In this document: in pieces, positions 23,214 to 25,834 of the stretch
Layout: each line of letters opens with the position of its first letter
Numbering within the stretch: the stretch's first letter is position 1
Assembly (NCBI GenBank): GCA_041170585.1
Contig: JBEDNN010000017.1
Coordinates: 1-25,834 of the forward strand
DNA: 25,834 bases
DNA from: JBDLSY01 sp041170585
Lineage (GTDB): Bacteria > Pseudomonadota > Gammaproteobacteria > Burkholderiales > Burkholderiaceae_C
Reading direction: 5' to 3'
Notes under the pieces: generated by a model
Told to the model about the DNA's origin: nothing
Seen by the model: the letters and a program-made list of their open reading frames with translations, nothing else
Database searches by the model: none
Program-made: the position numbers and the translations under genes

Positions 23214-24014
23214 TTAGCAATGATTCACTCTTGGACTAAATAAACGCCAAAAATTTTGACTGGTTTGTTGTGCAAAATCTACTGATTGAATACCACGTAA
23301 TTGAGCAATAAAATCACCTACATGGCTTACATAAGCGGGTTGATTGTCTTTGCCACGCTTGGGAACGGGTGCTAAATAAGGCGAATCTGTTTCTATCAAA
23401 ATACGATCACTGGGAATTTTTAAAGCGACTTCGCGTAAAGCGGTTGCATTTTTAAAGGTAGTAATGCCTGAAAATGAGATATAAAACCCTAAATCTAACG
23501 CCGCTTTAGCAACTTCCCATGTTTCAGTGAAACAATGAATCACACCGCTACATTGACTGGCATTTTCAGCCAATAAAATAGCTATCGTATCGTTAGATGC
23601 TTCGCGGGTATGAACAATAAGTGGTTTATTACACTTAATCGCGGCTTGAATATGGGTAGCGAAACGTTGCCGTTGCCATGCTAAATCGGCTGGATTAGTT
23701 TCATGATCGGTTTTAAACCAATGATAGTCTAACCCCGTTTCACCGATTGCCAGCACTTTAGGGGAGCGTCCAGCTAAATCCAGTAATGAGTCTATACTGG
23801 GTTCATCACTGTCCTTGTATTCAGGGTGTACACCCACACTGGCATATAAATGCGTATGATTGTTTGCAATATCTAATACAATTTTAGAATCCGCTAAAGT
23901 TGTACCAATAACCAATGCAGCATCAACGTTGTGCATATTCATATTGGTCAATAATTGCGGTATTTGCGACAATAAGCGTTCGTCAGATAAATGACAATGA
24001 GAATCAATCCACAT
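23214..24014 (-). CDS. TatD family metal-dependent hydrolase (YcfH-like)
   Basis: 266-residue TIM-barrel metallohydrolase of the TatD DNase group. Metal ligands visible: His6 and His8 in DSHCHL, Glu92 in GETGLDYH, His135 in VHTREA, His160 in IHCF and Asp210 in ETDSPYL. Length is normal. Members have 3'-5' DNase or D-aminoacyl-tRNA deacylase-like activities; which applies here is not visible. No strong ribosome-binding site before the ATG, because the leader is an 8-base tandem repeat. In many gammaproteobacteria this gene follows holB-pilZ; here neither is present. Confidence 0.93.
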   Translation of the reverse strand: MWIDSHCHLSDERLLSQIPQLLTNMNMHNVDAALVIGTTLADSKIVLDIANNHTHLYASVGVHPEYKDSDEPSIDSLLDLAGRSPKVLAIGETGLDYHWFKTDHETNPADLAWQRQRFATHIQAAIKCNKPLIVHTREASNDTIAILLAENASQCSGVIHCFTETWEVAKAALDLGFYISFSGITTFKNATALREVALKIPSDRILIETDSPYLAPVPKRGKDNQPAYVSHVGDFIAQLRGIQSVDFAQQTSQNFWRLFSPRVNHC

Positions 24015-24020
24015 AATTTT

Positions 24021-24052
24021 TTAGTTATTTAGTTATTTAGTTGTTTAGTTGG
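24021..24052. repeat. Tandem repeat TTAGTTAT x4 (imperfect)
   Basis: Four 8-base units, the last two changed at their ends, immediately upstream of tatD. A further 16-base duplication (TTAAGTTAATGG-GTT) follows at about 24065-24095. Confidence 0.85.
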
Positions 24053-24099
24053 TTTAACTTTAATTTAAGTTAATGGTGTTTAAGTTAATGGCGTTGCAG

Positions 24100-25834
24100 T
24101 CATTTTAAAAACCCCAATTCATACACCATTGGCCTAAGTTTTTCAGACAGTTCGGCATAGGCTGTTTTAAACGGGTCAAAATCCACTACTTCGTTTTTAG
24201 CGTGGGCTTCTAGGGCTTTGCGAATTTGATACCAGCCGACATCAGCACGATTGAGTTTAAACTCATCTTTAATTTTGTGTTCAAATTCGATGGCGTGATA
24301 TTGTTGCCATAGCATTTTACCTTGTGCTAAAACGGCTTTGGCTTCTTTAGACAACTGTGTTTTTTTAATGGCATTTAAATAATCCACCATAAAGTTGGAT
24401 TCAAATTTATCATTTGCCCCCACTTCAGCAGCGGTAAAAGGAATAAAGTGATTGACGATACTCCATTTTTTTTCGTTCCATTTTAAATTATTGGCACTGG
24501 CGGTGAGGTTGCTGCCGTTAAATAATAACCAAACCAAACAATCATTTTTAAAGACTTCGGTTAAAGGTTCGGTCGCTTGTAAAAACTGGTCACGGTCGTT
24601 TAACCACGTAGGTTTAATTAAGCGGCGTACCGCAAAAATAACTGCCGCTTGAGCGAGGTTGTCTTTGGTTATATAAAAACCGCAGCCATTACTAAAAACT
24701 GATGACAATATTGCAGTATGTGTTGCGGTTTGCTGAAGATCATTGCCAGCACTCCAAAAATATCCAATTGAACTGCTATTCCATGCTGTTACTTTTGCAT
24801 ATGCAATTTGAGGGGATATAGCATTTTTTAATGGAATATTGATTGTATTTGTTGGCAATCTTGGAAGCCATTCATTTAACAATAACTTTGTTGGTAGATT
24901 ATAAAAAACTTTTTCTCCTGCGTATTTGACATTTTTATCTAACGCCGTCGTAGTAATTTCAGTAATTGTTTTTTTCTTGCTAGTGTCCCACACTAAAAAG
25001 CCAATAGGAAAATTACCATTTAAGCCATCAAAAGCCTTGCTATGTACTACAAAGCCACCTAAATAGTGTGCCTGCCATTTTTGTCTAAATTGTTCAAAAT
25101 TGGGAGCATTAACATATTTTAAAGTACTAAACATTGCCAGCTTTGCAGTGGGAATTTCTTTTTGTATACGTGCCATAAACTGTACAAATAACTCACGCGA
25201 GGCATAACCATAACCTGTTTCGTCCATTAATTTACCAATTTGAGTTTTAGAAACACCTTTTTTTGTTTTAATCTCACCACCTGTAATTGTATTTTCAGAG
25301 TTTGAAGCCTCTGCATACGGCGGGTTAATCAATATTAATATCTGTTTTGCACTTTTTACGCCTTTGTCGGCATCAGTAATCGCTTGACGTAAAGATAGGG
25401 GTAATTTATGACTGATTTGATAATCAATATTACCAAAATCATCAATATCATCATTCAAATAATCATATTGAAATTTGGTCGCTTGAACGCACGTTTTAGC
25501 AGCTTTCATTACGTCAATATCGGCTTGGTCTAGCGTACTCATAAATAAATTATTATGATTACTGTGCTTGACTTCAAGGTTGCCCACACCGCAACACATA
25601 TCCCAAACAATGTATTTTTGTTGCCAATTTTTACCCAAGGTTTGGGCTAATAAATCATAAGCCTTGTCCACAACTTTGAGCGGCGTGTAATACGCCCCTT
25701 TAAAATTGCGTTCATCAAGCGGCAATAAACTGTCGCGTCGTGCCAGTAAATATTCGCGGTGTTCAACTTCAGGCGGGCGGTGATACATCGCCCAAAACCG
25801 CCGATAACCTTCGCTACTAGATAACCTCATGGGC
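24100..25834 (-). CDS. N6-adenine DNA methyltransferase of a restriction-modification or defence system, N-terminus cut by the window edge
   Basis: 577 or more codons, open to the right edge. The first Met in the window is at 25830 with no stop before it, so the real start may lie outside. Numbering from that Met: motif X FKGAYYTP (43-50), SAM-binding DMCCGVGN (77-84) and catalytic NPPY (169-172) define a gamma-type adenine methyltransferase as in HsdM/Eco57I-type proteins. The C-terminal half (about 330-576) probably holds the target-recognition part. No nuclease motif is visible in the part present, so a type IIG, type I M-subunit or solitary methylase are all possible. Counted lines give about 48-53% GC at both ends and about 32% in the middle, suggesting a mosaic. 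It ends 85 bases upstream of tatD. Confidence 0.85.
   Translation of the reverse strand, partial: PMRLSSSEGYRRFWAMYHRPPEVEHREYLLARRDSLLPLDERNFKGAYYTPLKVVDKAYDLLAQTLGKNWQQKYIVWDMCCGVGNLEVKHSNHNNLFMSTLDQADIDVMKAAKTCVQATKFQYDYLNDDIDDFGNIDYQISHKLPLSLRQAITDADKGVKSAKQILILINPPYAEASNSENTITGGEIKTKKGVSKTQIGKLMDETGYGYASRELFVQFMARIQKEIPTAKLAMFSTLKYVNAPNFEQFRQKWQAHYLGGFVVHSKAFDGLNGNFPIGFLVWDTSKKKTITEITTTALDKNVKYAGEKVFYNLPTKLLLNEWLPRLPTNTINIPLKNAISPQIAYAKVTAWNSSSIGYFWSAGNDLQQTATHTAILSSVFSNGCGFYITKDNLAQAAVIFAVRRLIKPTWLNDRDQFLQATEPLTEVFKNDCLVWLLFNGSNLTASANNLKWNEKKWSIVNHFIPFTAAEVGANDKFESNFMVDYLNAIKKTQLSKEAKAVLAQGKMLWQQYHAIEFEHKIKDEFKLNRADVGWYQIRKALEAHAKNEVVDFDPFKTAYAELSEKLRPMVYELGFLK

Overview
The window reads as chromosome from a low-GC, AT-spaced gammaproteobacterium. 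The evidence is the MsbA-related ABC exporter, the MlaB/MlaC pair, argJ, purK, the separate units clpP-clpX and tig, and a SodC-free but Prx5-type peroxide defence. The AT-rich spacers full of private short tandem repeats resemble what is reported for filamentous sulfur bacteria (Thiotrichales type), but the genus cannot be fixed from the sequence alone.

Layout. 1-140 is the tail of an unrecognised protein. 331-2254 (+) is a two-gene anti-phage module of the Septu type: a PtuA-like ATPase overlapping a PtuB-like HNH nuclease. 2412-5490 (-) holds an MsbA-related ABC exporter followed by argJ (arginine synthesis). 5698-11783 (+) is a run of five genes: a bifunctional enoyl-CoA hydratase/3-hydroxyacyl-CoA dehydrogenase, a thiolase (together beta-oxidation), purK, tadA and an LD-carboxypeptidase, with short gaps or overlaps from the thiolase onward. 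From 11876 to the right edge everything is on the minus strand. In transcription order (right to left) this is: a partial adenine DNA methyltransferase, tatD, tig with its own terminator, clpP-clpX, an EcoRI-family adenine methyltransferase coupled to a DUF262-HNH protein, fabD-fabG, mlaC-mlaB, a Prx5-type peroxiredoxin and a flotillin-like SPFH protein.

The backbone is housekeeping: protein quality control (Tig, ClpXP), fatty acid synthesis (FabD, FabG) and oxidation, outer-membrane lipid trafficking (MlaBC), cell-wall recycling (LdcA), and purine and arginine synthesis. Into it are set three separate DNA-targeting units: Septu, the EcoRI-type methylase plus DUF262-HNH pair, and the N6-adenine methylase at the edge. 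Hand-counted 60-base lines give about 25-37% GC in the first two modules, against about 42-47% in neighbouring housekeeping genes, which fits horizontal acquisition.

The best candidate for something under-described is the methylase/DUF262-HNH operon at 17216-19311. It has the layout of a restriction-modification system but no conventional endonuclease, and its HNH finger has an Asp where the last Cys ligand is expected. Other structure worth a look: a MITE-like 118-base element with 15/16 terminal inverted repeats and flanking TA (13442-13559); a direct repeat bracketing the flotillin gene; and 8- to 16-base tandem arrays, each different, in most spacers. Several long frames begin at TTG codons upstream of a well-placed ATG (ABC exporter, flotillin, methyltransferase, tig); starts given here are the ATGs, three of them backed by a clear Shine-Dalgarno sequence. 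No rRNA, tRNA, CRISPR array or complete insertion sequence was seen.
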